DNA of 64,000 bases, taken from NCBI RefSeq assembly GCF_900187975.1, contig NZ_FZPC01000012.1, positions 1 to 64,000 on the forward strand. Direction: 5' to 3'. Shown here one piece after another: positions 49,022-57,162 of this stretch (the first letter of the stretch is position 1; every line of letters begins with the position of its first letter). A program made the position numbers and the translations under genes. The notes below the pieces were generated by a model, which was not told the origin of the DNA, did not search any database, and saw only the letters and a program-made list of their open reading frames with translations. This DNA is from Pseudomonas delhiensis. Its GTDB lineage: Bacteria; Pseudomonadota; Gammaproteobacteria; Pseudomonadales; Pseudomonadaceae.

Positions 49022-51039
49022 TCCGACGGCGCCAGGTGATGGTCGGCGAAGTACTGGGAAATGCACTCGCCGACGGCCGGGTCGCGGTAGAAGAACACGT
49101 AGCGCTTGCGCGGACCGCCATCTGCAAGAGCAATGGCCGGGGTACGGAAATCCACTTTCAAGCCGAAGCGACGAGCCACTACGAGCAACGAACGACCGGA
49201 GTGGTAGGAAACATGGCCCGGACTGAACGGATAAGTCAGTCCTCGTATCAGTTTCTGGTTGTGAATATTGGTGCCGGCGATGACCAAGCCGTTCTGCCGA
49301 ACCTTGGAGAAGAGATGGCGGAAGTCGTTCTCCAGGTCAGTGAAATGCTCGATCACCTCTGACGCGACCACCACATCGAACTGCTCTTGCGAATCGATCG
49401 GAACGAAGTCCTCGACGTTCTGGTAATTGTCCATATCAGCCAGCGCCACTCGCCCGAAAGGAAGCTGGGCGGTAATGAGCTGGTGGTCACGCGAGGCTCC
49501 TGCACCGAAGACCAGAAGGTCATGCCGGCGCCCGGGGAAGCAGCGCCCGACGATATCAGCAGCCATCTCGGCAATACGATATTCCCTGCGTGGGTTCACA
49601 CCATCGCCGGCTCGGGTCCCCTCCTCCGGACTGTTGTCATCGACGAACCCCTCTTCGGCGTAGTCATAGAGATTGTCCGAATTACTGACGAAACCACAGT
49701 CGCGGCAAAAGGTGAAATCGAAGGTGGCACCCTGCATCTTCGGTACGGTGCAGGTGACGGTGCGTACGGCCAGTGACGTGGAGCCGCAGGTACGGCATCC
49801 CTCCTTGGGCCACTCGGCAGCTGTGAAGCGACTGTGCGTTGCCTCGTCCGTACTGTGCAACGTATCGCCGGAAGCAAGTTCACGCAAAGCCTTCTCGAAC
49901 GCTCCGGCACGAGTTGCGCTTGGCGAGACGAAGTATTCAAGAGCCTGGCGGCGAGCTGCGGCAAGAGGATCATTCCCATCGAGCACGGCCTGCAGCTTGG
50001 CGGCGAACTCCTCTGGATTACTGAAAGTGTAGGTGTAATCCGCATACCCCATCCGACCGCTTACCACTCGGATATCTCGGTCTGCCGGGACATAGACAAA
50101 TATTGGGCGATCCAGAGCAAGGCATTCGGAAACGGCGGCGGAAATATCGCAGACGAAGATGGCATCCGGAGCGAGCAAATCGGTGAGCTTGCTGCGGCGA
50201 TCGACAAACGATAGTGCGGTAGCCGGCAAGCCGCTGTTGTGCGACAACTCGGCATCGACGCTCAGGTATTTCGATTTCTCTGAACCTGTCAGTGGATGGA
50301 GCTTGCCAACGACTGGCAGGCCGGAAACACGGTGCGCGCAGACAAGAAGATCCCGGGCGATGGCCAGCGAAGAATAGTCCTGCTCACCGCAGTAACCTTC
50401 CCATGTAGGGATATAGACCAGACGCTCGGGGCGATCTGCTGGTACCTCGGACTGTGCGAACAGGTGTCGATTGTCAGGGCGCCCGATGATACGAAACGCC
50501 AGGCCAGTCGTGTCGAACTCGGCATTGGCGAAACGATCGATGTGTGCCTGGCCAGCCACATAGATCTCGTCATAAGACTTGAACGCACGGTTCATGCTCG
50601 AGCTCTTGTCGCTGTCTCCATGACCGAGGAAGACGTGATGCCCGCCCGAACAGCGCAGGAACAGGTTGTTATTGGCAGTGTTGGCCACGTAGAAGAAGCC
50701 ACGTAGCGAAGGGAACGCATGCAGCAGCGTATCCACATCGGCAGGTGTGCTGACCAGACTGACCGGCACATCGGGATACTCGCGCAACAACGCCTCGTAG
50801 GTATCCATCAGTCGAGCCACGACTACAAATTCGATTCCCACTGCCTTGAACACTGGAATCCAAGGACGTACATGATCGACGCCACCGGCATTGAGCGCGG
50901 CACCGCTATGCAGGAGAAATACCGGTGAGCATGCGGCATCTGGCAGCACCTTCACCGAATATGAATTGTGTACTTTCAGGTAACGCAGCGAAGCGTTATA
51001 GATGTAGCTCGCCAGCGGTACCCCAATCTTGTGCAGCAT
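49018..51039 (-). CDS. CDP-polyol phosphotransferase fused to a zinc-ribbon methyltransferase
   Basis: 673 residues. The N-terminal part (about 35-400) resembles CDP-glycerol:glycerophosphotransferases of teichoic acid synthesis (TagB/TagF): FLGHGDSDKSSSMNRAFKSYD, YIPTWEGYCGEQDYSS and DISAAVSECLALDRPIFVYVP. The C-terminal part (about 425-673) starts with a four-Cys ribbon (CRTCGSTSL...CRDCGFVSNS) and a SAM methyltransferase (VFGAGASRDH, VASEVIEHFTDL). Predicted: adds a polyol phosphate to a glycan and methylates it. By eye the gene is lower in GC than its neighbours. It ends overlapping the ATP-grasp gene. ATG 51037-51039. Confidence 0.82.
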   Translation of the reverse strand: MLHKIGVPLASYIYNASLRYLKVHNSYSVKVLPDAACSPVFLLHSGAALNAGGVDHVRPWIPVFKAVGIEFVVVARLMDTYEALLREYPDVPVSLVSTPADVDTLLHAFPSLRGFFYVANTANNNLFLRCSGGHHVFLGHGDSDKSSSMNRAFKSYDEIYVAGQAHIDRFANAEFDTTGLAFRIIGRPDNRHLFAQSEVPADRPERLVYIPTWEGYCGEQDYSSLAIARDLLVCAHRVSGLPVVGKLHPLTGSEKSKYLSVDAELSHNSGLPATALSFVDRRSKLTDLLAPDAIFVCDISAAVSECLALDRPIFVYVPADRDIRVVSGRMGYADYTYTFSNPEEFAAKLQAVLDGNDPLAAARRQALEYFVSPSATRAGAFEKALRELASGDTLHSTDEATHSRFTAAEWPKEGCRTCGSTSLAVRTVTCTVPKMQGATFDFTFCRDCGFVSNSDNLYDYAEEGFVDDNSPEEGTRAGDGVNPRREYRIAEMAADIVGRCFPGRRHDLLVFGAGASRDHQLITAQLPFGRVALADMDNYQNVEDFVPIDSQEQFDVVVASEVIEHFTDLENDFRHLFSKVRQNGLVIAGTNIHNQKLIRGLTYPFSPGHVSYHSGRSLLVVARRFGLKVDFRTPAIALADGGPRKRYVFFYRDPAVGECISQYFADHHLAPSE

Positions 51040-51091
51040 GATTCAACTCCCGATATTAGCGATCCGGCTACTCGGCCGTGCCGCTGTTGTT

Positions 51092-51901
51092 TCAGCCCAG
51101 TGATACCGCACGAATACGATGACCGGAGTTACGCCGTTCCAACGGAGGCAATTGCCGGAAATCGCCGTAAACATGGGTGAGATAGGTTTCGGTGTGGGCC
51201 GGGGCGCGGAAACTACCCCCATGGAAGACAAGCGACTTACCACTGCCGAACACTTGCGCAGGCACTACCTCGCGGTCGCCATACAGACCATAGAGATTCC
51301 CCACCAGGCCATCGCTGGAAGCCGGCAACGAAGACACCACCCGGTCATACATGGCGAAAAGCAAGGCACGGGGCACCAGGCTCGTCGCCAGCGCCACCAG
51401 CGCGAAGCGCCAGCGCTGGGCCGGGGGGACGGGTCGCAGGTAGTAGCCCTTCTGTTTGTTCATGGTCATCGAGCGCAGCAGCGCGATGGACTTGCGCAGC
51501 AGCCGGCGACGCATGCCGGGGGGCGGAACGCCGTCCAACGGGAATACGTCCACCCCGATGCCCCGGTCGAACGGGTGCGCGTAGTCCACCACCCAACGCG
51601 AATGGCGATCGCTCACCACCAGGAACGGATAAGGCGTATGGGCGTCTGTGGACGGGTGGATCGCCCGCAACGTCGGCGGCAATCGATCCAGCAGGCCGAG
51701 CAGGCGGCGGTAATCCTTGCGCGGCACCACGATGTCGATGTCGTCGTCCCAGGGAATGAAGCCGCCATGGCGCACAGCGCCCAACAGCGTTCCGCCGACC
51801 AGGTAGTAGTCGATGGCATGGGCCTGGAAGAAGTCGACTAGCGCGCCCAGCACGGCAAAGGCCCGTTGCTGGATCCGTGCCAGCGGAACTCCGGCGACCA
51901 T
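51092..51901 (-). CDS. LicD-family phosphotransferase
   Basis: 269 residues from ATG 51899-51901; GAGGAGG lies four bases upstream of this codon's spacer region (51907-51915), better placed than the earlier ATGs at 51922 and 51934. LicD/fukutin nucleotidyltransferase fold: YYLVGGTLLGAVRHGGFIPW and then DDDIDIVV, the metal-binding Asp cluster near residue 60; VDYAHPF and GIGVDVFPLDG follow. LicD enzymes transfer phosphocholine, and fukutin relatives transfer ribitol phosphate, to sugars. Next to a CDP-ribitol-type synthase, the latter is the better guess. It is 13 bp after that gene. Confidence 0.86.
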   Translation of the reverse strand: MVAGVPLARIQQRAFAVLGALVDFFQAHAIDYYLVGGTLLGAVRHGGFIPWDDDIDIVVPRKDYRRLLGLLDRLPPTLRAIHPSTDAHTPYPFLVVSDRHSRWVVDYAHPFDRGIGVDVFPLDGVPPPGMRRRLLRKSIALLRSMTMNKQKGYYLRPVPPAQRWRFALVALATSLVPRALLFAMYDRVVSSLPASSDGLVGNLYGLYGDREVVPAQVFGSGKSLVFHGGSFRAPAHTETYLTHVYGDFRQLPPLERRNSGHRIRAVSLG

Positions 51902-51914
51902 CGCGGCCCCCTCC

Positions 51915-53306
51915 TCAACCATGGCGGCGCACATCGAACACCATACCTGTCAGGGTCGAGCCCAGCGCCTGCAGGGTAGCGAGCGCCACTGCCGAGGGAT
52001 CCAGCAGGCTCTCGACCGGTTCGGCACCGAAGTTCCGCGTACGCATGGGCGTGCGGGTCCGTTCGGGATTGATGCAGACCACGCGGATTCCTTCGCTCGC
52101 CCATTCCTCGGCCAGTGCCTGGGTGAGGTTGACCACCGCAGCCTTGGTGGCGCTGTAGGCGGCATAGAATGCACGCCCCCGGGTGTAGGAGCTGGAGGCG
52201 AAGTTCACCAGGCAACCGCGGCTTTCGCGCAGATACCCATGGGCAGCCTGGGCCAGGTGGATGGTGCCGGTGAGGTTGGTGGCGATGAGTTGCTCCACCT
52301 CGGATTCGCTGAGCAGGGCCAATGGCTTGTGCAGCAGCATGCCGGCGGTATTGACCACCGCGTCTATTCGTCCTTCACGCTGCGCCACCTCGGCGAGGAA
52401 GCGCTCCACGTCGCTGCGGCGGGAAATATCGATGTTGCCCTCGCCACGGCTGGCGCCATGGACGCGAGCGCCATGGGCCCTGGCCAGCTCGGCCACCGAA
52501 GCGCCGATGCCGTAGCTTGCGCCGATCACCACCACCACGCGGTCACGCAACAGGCCCGGCAGGCCATCATCCTGCGCAGCCTGGGTGCTGCGGATCTGGA
52601 TCAGCTTTTCGGCGATATACAGGTCCACCCCGTCGGTAATTTTCAGATTGGAGGGCGAGCCGGCTACGGTAGCGATGGTCACCTCGGGCATTTCCCGGCG
52701 CAGCACGCCACAATCGCAGGTCACGCCCTCCAACCCTCTGCGTTCGGCGAGTCGATAGGCCTCACGCAGGATGCCAAGGCGGAACCCCTGCGGCGTCTGT
52801 CCACGGCGTAGCCGGCTGCGGTCAGGGATGTCGCGAATATGCCCCTCCCCCGCCACCTCGACGATGGTGTCGCTGGCGGGCACCACCACATCCACTGCGT
52901 CGTACCGCTCCAGCGCGTCCAGGCAGCGGACGATGGTCGGCTGGTCCAGCAGCGGGCGCGCAGCATCATGAATGAGTATCCGCGCCTGCTCCGGCTGCCC
53001 GTCCAGAGCGGCGATTGCCGAAGCGGTGGAGTCGGCACGGTCCCGGCCACCGGCGACGATCTTCGCCACCTTGCGCCAGCCATTGCGGGTGGCCGCCTCC
53101 CAGAGCACGCTTTCGTAGCCGCCAGGCACCACCAGCACGATCTGCTCCACTGCCGGCGAGTGCTCGAAGACTTCGACGGTATGCTCGATGACCATGCGCC
53201 CGGCCAACTTGACGAACTGCTTGGGCAGCTCGCTGCCGAAGCGCAGGCCACGCCCTCCAGCGAGCACTACGGCGATGACCGGGGATTCGACTGCACGGGT
53301 AGTCAT
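51915..53306 (-). CDS. Bifunctional CDP-polyol synthase (IspD-like cytidylyltransferase plus SDR)
   Basis: 463 residues. N-terminal half (about 8-230): VIAVVLAGGRGLRFGSELPKQF, the CTP-binding loop, and ILIHDAARPLLDQ; this is the IspD/TarI fold. C-terminal half (about 237-463): short-chain dehydrogenase with VVVIGASYGIGASVAELA (NAD(P) loop), NTAGML, and the YAAYSATKAAV catalytic Tyr-Lys. The layout matches Bcs1/Acs1 of Haemophilus, which reduces ribulose 5-phosphate and couples it to CTP to give CDP-ribitol. ATG 53304-53306 overlaps the wbqC stop (ATGA). The substrate is inferred. Confidence 0.88.
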   Translation of the reverse strand: MTTRAVESPVIAVVLAGGRGLRFGSELPKQFVKLAGRMVIEHTVEVFEHSPAVEQIVLVVPGGYESVLWEAATRNGWRKVAKIVAGGRDRADSTASAIAALDGQPEQARILIHDAARPLLDQPTIVRCLDALERYDAVDVVVPASDTIVEVAGEGHIRDIPDRSRLRRGQTPQGFRLGILREAYRLAERRGLEGVTCDCGVLRREMPEVTIATVAGSPSNLKITDGVDLYIAEKLIQIRSTQAAQDDGLPGLLRDRVVVVIGASYGIGASVAELARAHGARVHGASRGEGNIDISRRSDVERFLAEVAQREGRIDAVVNTAGMLLHKPLALLSESEVEQLIATNLTGTIHLAQAAHGYLRESRGCLVNFASSSYTRGRAFYAAYSATKAAVVNLTQALAEEWASEGIRVVCINPERTRTPMRTRNFGAEPVESLLDPSAVALATLQALGSTLTGMVFDVRRHG

Positions 53307-53998
53307 GCGACCTCCTCCAACTCGCCCATCGACAGCATCCGCTCGACGGTCTCGGGCGGGTTGTGCATCAGCACGTCGATCATCGACAGGCCTGGCATGA
53401 AGTTCTCCACTTTCTGTTGCTGGTAGGCTGGAAAGCAGCCATGTACGAAACGCAGTTGCACGTGCTGTTCGCGAAACGCGGTGGCGCTGTATAGCGAACG
53501 ACCACCGCTGGCGTTGTGGTAGGCGTCGGCCCCGAAGAGCCGGCAAAGCTCCAGAATGCGTTCCTGCCCCTGAAGCGAGCTGGGCATCTGCGAGGCGAAG
53601 GAAACCGAAAGCGGCCTGCCGAGGTAGGCGAAGACCGCCTGGACGGAAGCGGCGCAGACGCGAGCGACATTCTGCTCGGGCATCCGGCAGATGGATTCGA
53701 CCAGGGCGAAAACCACGTCGAAGAATGGAGCCCGCCGGTAGGCATGGCGTATCAGCTGGAGAAACTTGTCGTGATCGCCAACGAAATGGTGCTGGTCGAT
53801 TCGCAGGTTCTGGCTGGCCCCTTCCACCGGCAGCGTGAAGCGGAATGGCTGGCCATCGAGCAGGATGCTGTTGCGGTGGATGAACCCCCGGCGAATGAAA
53901 GCCACATCGTCCAGGAAGACGAAGTGGTCCACGCTCCCCGCCAACTGGAAGTAGCCCAGGTAAGGGAAGAAGTAGGGTTGCATGACCGCGAGAATCAC
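53303..53998 (-). CDS. wbqC: WbqC-family protein
   Basis: 231 residues from GTG 53996-53998, overlapping the vioA stop (GTGA). ILAVMQPYFFPYLGYFQLAG at the start is the family signature; it continues with VDHFVFLDDVAFIRRGFIHRN and ends after YQQQKVENFMPGLSMIDVLM. WbqC-like proteins are found in O-antigen and glycan loci next to DegT aminotransferases; the reaction is not known to me, perhaps transfer to the amino group of the sugar. It is coupled on both sides. Confidence 0.88.
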   Translation of the reverse strand: MILAVMQPYFFPYLGYFQLAGSVDHFVFLDDVAFIRRGFIHRNSILLDGQPFRFTLPVEGASQNLRIDQHHFVGDHDKFLQLIRHAYRRAPFFDVVFALVESICRMPEQNVARVCAASVQAVFAYLGRPLSVSFASQMPSSLQGQERILELCRLFGADAYHNASGGRSLYSATAFREQHVQLRFVHGCFPAYQQQKVENFMPGLSMIDVLMHNPPETVERMLSMGELEEVA

Positions 53999-55113
53999 GC
54001 CCGGACTCCCGCACTGATGACCAGGTCGCAGATGCGCTCGACATCCTCGTCGGCCAGGTCCGGGTAGATCGGCAGGCACAGCACCTGGCTCGCCACCTGG
54101 CGGGCGACCGGCAGGTTGCTCGGCTCGGCCGACGGCAGGCCGCGGTACATCGGGAAGTCGCTGATCAGCGGGTAGAAGTAGCGGCGCACCACGATGCCCT
54201 GCTCGCGCAACAGCTCGTACAGCCGGTCGCGCTCCACGGCAAAATCCTCGTCGATCAGCACGGGGAAATAGGCGTAGTTGGACACGCACCCGGTACGGAA
54301 CTCGATGAAGTTCAGCCCCGGCAAGCCGGCCAGGCGCTCACGGTAGAGGCTATCGATTTCCTTGCGCCGCGCCAGCGCACGGTCGATGTGCCGCAGTTGC
54401 AACAGGCCGAAGGCGGCGTTGATCTCGCTCATCTTGCCGTTGATGCCGGGGGCCACCACCGTGGTTTCGTTGACGAAGCCGAAGTTTTTCAGATGGCCGA
54501 TGCGCCGGTAGGTTTTCTCGTCAGGGCAGATGATCGCCCCGCCCTCGAAGGTGTTGAACACCTTGGTGGCGTGGAAGCTGAGCACGCTCAGGTCGCCGTG
54601 GCGCAGGATGCTGCCGCCGGCGTCACGCACCGAGAAGGCATGGGCCGCATCGTAGATCACCCGCAGGTTGTAGTTGTCGGCGATAGCCTGGATGGCCTCG
54701 ACGTCGCAGGGATTGCCGTAGCAGTGCACTGGCATGATCGCGGTGGTCTGCGGGGTGATCGCCGCCTCGATCTTCGCCGGGTCCAGGCTGAGCGTCTGCG
54801 GGTCGATGTCGACGAACACCGGGCGGATACCGTTCCACAGCAGCGAATGGCCGGTGGCGACGAAGGAATAGGGCGTGGTGATCACTTCCCCGGTGATGCG
54901 CAGCGCCTGCAGGGCGGTGACCAGCGCCAGCGTGCCGTTGGCGAACAGGGCGATGTGCTCGACGCCAAGGTATTCGCACAGCGCCTTCTCCAGGGCACGG
55001 TGCATGTCGCCGCCATTGGTGAGGATGCCGCTGGCCCAGACCTGTTCCAGGTAGGGCAGGAACTCGTTCAGGGGAGGAAGCAGGGGCCGGGTGACCGGGA
55101 TGCTCTTTGTCAT
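53995..55113 (-). CDS. vioA: DegT/DnrJ aminotransferase, VioA-like
   Basis: 372 residues from ATG 55111-55113 (MTKSIPVTRPLLPPL). A longer frame to 55275 exists, but its third-position GC (about 59%) is not coding-like. The PLP Lys is in LSVLSFHATKVFNTFEGG near 190. Around residues 78-96 the sequence reads TTPYSFVATGHSLLWNGIRP, close to what I recall of VioA, which makes dTDP-4-amino-4,6-dideoxyglucose (viosamine). P. syringae flagellin glycans contain this sugar. It is the first assured gene of the island. Confidence 0.87.
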   Translation of the reverse strand: MTKSIPVTRPLLPPLNEFLPYLEQVWASGILTNGGDMHRALEKALCEYLGVEHIALFANGTLALVTALQALRITGEVITTPYSFVATGHSLLWNGIRPVFVDIDPQTLSLDPAKIEAAITPQTTAIMPVHCYGNPCDVEAIQAIADNYNLRVIYDAAHAFSVRDAGGSILRHGDLSVLSFHATKVFNTFEGGAIICPDEKTYRRIGHLKNFGFVNETTVVAPGINGKMSEINAAFGLLQLRHIDRALARRKEIDSLYRERLAGLPGLNFIEFRTGCVSNYAYFPVLIDEDFAVERDRLYELLREQGIVVRRYFYPLISDFPMYRGLPSAEPSNLPVARQVASQVLCLPIYPDLADEDVERICDLVISAGVRA

Positions 55114-55268
55114 GACTGCCACCCGCCAACCGACATCGGGCACACGCTGCGACGGGAATGCGACAGGGGGAAGTCGAGCTTCCTCCCGCGCATGAGGCGG
55201 AGGTTCGAAGTCACCTGGCCGATACCGGACCTGGCCGTGGCTCCGTAGGGAATGATCGTGTTCGACAT
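55110..55268 (-). CDS. Candidate 52-residue small protein coupled to vioA
   Basis: ATG at 55266-55268 with GGGGAG nine bases upstream; the TGA at 55110-55112 overlaps the vioA ATG (ATGA). Third-position GC is 44 of 52 codons (85%), like real genes here, against about 59% in the frame that extends vioA. The product is basic, starts MSNTIIPYGATARSGIG and has no signal or membrane segment. I do not recognise it. It could be a genuine small protein, a translated leader, or the tail of a lost gene. Confidence 0.5.
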   Translation of the reverse strand: MSNTIIPYGATARSGIGQVTSNLRLMRGRKLDFPLSHSRRSVCPMSVGGWQS

Positions 55269-55370
55269 GCTGCATCTCTCCCCGCCTGCCGCTACGGCAA
55301 GGTCTGGCGAAGGTTCCTAAAGCACTGGCGGTTGGACTCTTGTCCGGAATTCAGCCAGTGGGCAGGGCGT

Positions 55371-55417
55371 CAATTTGCTGACTGGAAAAACCGCCCCGAC
55401 AGGACCTCAGCAAATTG
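55371..55417. repeat. Inverted repeat overlapping the island promoter
   Basis: An 11-bp perfect inverted repeat (55371-55381 with 55407-55417) separated by 25 bases. The right arm contains the -12 box of the sigma-54-like promoter. It may be an operator, or chance. The gap 55269-55562 also has a 7-bp hairpin at 55429-55446, possibly a weak flgL terminator, without a U-tract. Confidence 0.6.
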
Positions 55418-55424
55418 AATGCCA
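55409..55424 (-). promoter_or_regulatory. Sigma-54-like promoter of the glycosylation island
   Basis: Minus strand TGGCAT-N5-TTGCT with correct GG-N10-GC spacing, one mismatch in the -24 box. Transcription would start about 130 bp before the small ORF and 285 bp before vioA. It would place the island under FleQ-type control. Confidence 0.5.
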
Positions 55425-55562
55425 TCTTCCCCGCGGGTGCGCGGGGCCTGGCATGCGGGGGAATGAGGAAGGCTTGAAGCGCCGGGAGGCAGCGGCAAGG
55501 GATTGCCGCCGAAAGAAACGCCGCACGCCCTCCGACGGAAGACGCACGGCGATCGACCAGGC

Positions 55563-57152
55563 TCAGAGCTTGTTGAACAGGCTCAACTGGCTGACCCGGG
55601 CAAACGCCGCCTGGGCCGCTTCGAGCATGGTTTGCTGCAGGACCAGCTTGGAGGTGGCCTCGGCCATGTCGGTGTCGCGGATCGACGACTGGGTGGTGCT
55701 GTTGGTCAGGCTCAGGCTCTGGTTTTCCTGGCTGAGCACGTCGATGGTGTTCAGCCGCGAGCCCACCGACGACTGCGCCGTCATCACCTGGTTCATGCCG
55801 TTGTCGATGTTGGTCAGCGCCGAGGCCACCATGTTGCGGATGTTCAGCTGGGCCTGCGGATCGTTGGCGGTGGAGGCGCTCAGCGCGGTGCGCAGGTCGC
55901 CGATGGTGTTGAGGATGTTCTGCCGCTCCGGCGAGCTGGTGGTGACGCTGAACTGGTCGCCGGTCGCCGGCGAGGCGCTGATCGAGAGGTCGACGCCGGC
56001 CACGCTGATGGTCTGCGGGAAGGTGCCGCCGAGGGTACCGCTGGAGATCGGCGTGGCGCCCTGGGTGGCCGGCAGCGCGTAGACCTCGTAGTCGGTGGCG
56101 CTGGTGAACTTCAGCTGCACGCCGTTGGCCGGGAACTGGGTGGTGTAGGCGGTCTGGTTGCTGACCGTGCCGCTGGTGATCTGCGCGCCCGAGGTGTTGC
56201 TGGCGCTGCGCTTGATCGAAACGTCGTCGGCCGCCACGCCGAAGCTGAAGCTGTAGCCGCCGACCAGGCTGTCCATGTCGCTGGCGTCGTCGCTGCTGGG
56301 CAGCGAGACGTCGAGCTGGAACTGCGCGCCGCGGAAGCTGATGGCGTTGCTGTCCGCCGAGGTGGCATCGTAGGTGCCGTTGGTGTTGGCCTCGCTGGTG
56401 ACGTCGTTGCCGTCCTTGTCGAGGATCTGGTACTGGGTGCCGCTGAGCACGTTCAGGGTGTAGGGCGCGCCATCGCGGAAACTGGCGTTGTAGGTGCTGT
56501 CGCTGGTCACCGTGCCCTGGGAGAGGAACGCCCGCTGCACGCCGTCGGCGTTCGGGTCGCTGCCCAGCGAACTGGTGGTGCGGCTGGCGTTGGCCGCCAT
56601 CTCGAAGATGCTCCAGCCGTTGTCGCTGGTCGGCAGCAGCAGGTTGTCGGCGATCTGCAGGCTCAGCGCACTCTGGTCGCCCTGGTAGCTGTAGGTGCCG
56701 TCGGCGTTCTGGATGAACGGCTGCACCGTGCTCTTGCTGCCGGAGAACAGGTAGTTGCCGCTGGCGTCCTTGCTGTTCATCAGCGTCAGCAACTGCTGCT
56801 GGATCTGCCCGAGCTGGTCGGCCAGGGCCTTGCGGTCGTCATCGGTGAGGGAGCCGTCACCGGCCCGTACCGCGACCTCGCGGGCCTGCTGCAGCACGTT
56901 GGTGATGGAGGACAGCACGCTCTCTTCCTGGTTCAGGGCGTTCTGTGCGGTGGTCATGTTGCTGCTGTACTGGCTCAGCAATGCCTGCTGCTGTTGCAAC
57001 TGCAGCAGGCGCGCGGCGCCGACGGGGTCGTCGGCGGGGGTCTGGATGCGCACGCCGCTGGAGATCTGCTCCTGGGTCTTGGCCAGGCTGGCGTAGCCGC
57101 GGTTGTAGTTGTCGATGTTGGAACTGAAGATCTGCGGGGTGGAAATACGCAT
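55563..57152 (-). CDS. flgL: Hook-filament junction protein FlgL (HAP3)
   Basis: 529 residues from ATG 57150-57152 (MRISTPQIFSSNIDNYNRGY). The flagellin-like D0/D1 ends are conserved (LAKTQEQISSGVRIQTPADDP near 25; C-terminal LEAAQAAFARVSQLSLFNKL). The central region is longer than in P. aeruginosa FlgL as I recall it (about 440), with Thr/Ser-rich insertions. It joins hook and filament. It is 10 bp after flgK and last in the flgFGHIJKL series. Confidence 0.94.
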   Translation of the reverse strand: MRISTPQIFSSNIDNYNRGYASLAKTQEQISSGVRIQTPADDPVGAARLLQLQQQQALLSQYSSNMTTAQNALNQEESVLSSITNVLQQAREVAVRAGDGSLTDDDRKALADQLGQIQQQLLTLMNSKDASGNYLFSGSKSTVQPFIQNADGTYSYQGDQSALSLQIADNLLLPTSDNGWSIFEMAANASRTTSSLGSDPNADGVQRAFLSQGTVTSDSTYNASFRDGAPYTLNVLSGTQYQILDKDGNDVTSEANTNGTYDATSADSNAISFRGAQFQLDVSLPSSDDASDMDSLVGGYSFSFGVAADDVSIKRSASNTSGAQITSGTVSNQTAYTTQFPANGVQLKFTSATDYEVYALPATQGATPISSGTLGGTFPQTISVAGVDLSISASPATGDQFSVTTSSPERQNILNTIGDLRTALSASTANDPQAQLNIRNMVASALTNIDNGMNQVMTAQSSVGSRLNTIDVLSQENQSLSLTNSTTQSSIRDTDMAEATSKLVLQQTMLEAAQAAFARVSQLSLFNKL

Positions 57153-57162
57153 CACGGCCGCC

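Noticed and set aside
51915-54044. Single 709-codon frame joining WbqC region and the CDP-polyol synthase
   Set aside because: The first 246 codons are a shadow of wbqC in another frame. ATG 53304-53306, overlapping the wbqC stop, starts the IspD fold correctly.
55111-55275. N-terminal extension of vioA by 54 residues from an ATG at 55275 with a good SD
   Set aside because: Third-position GC is only about 59%, the residues do not resemble DegT proteins, and a different frame in the same stretch looks coding. MTKSIPVTRPLLPPL is the family N-terminus.
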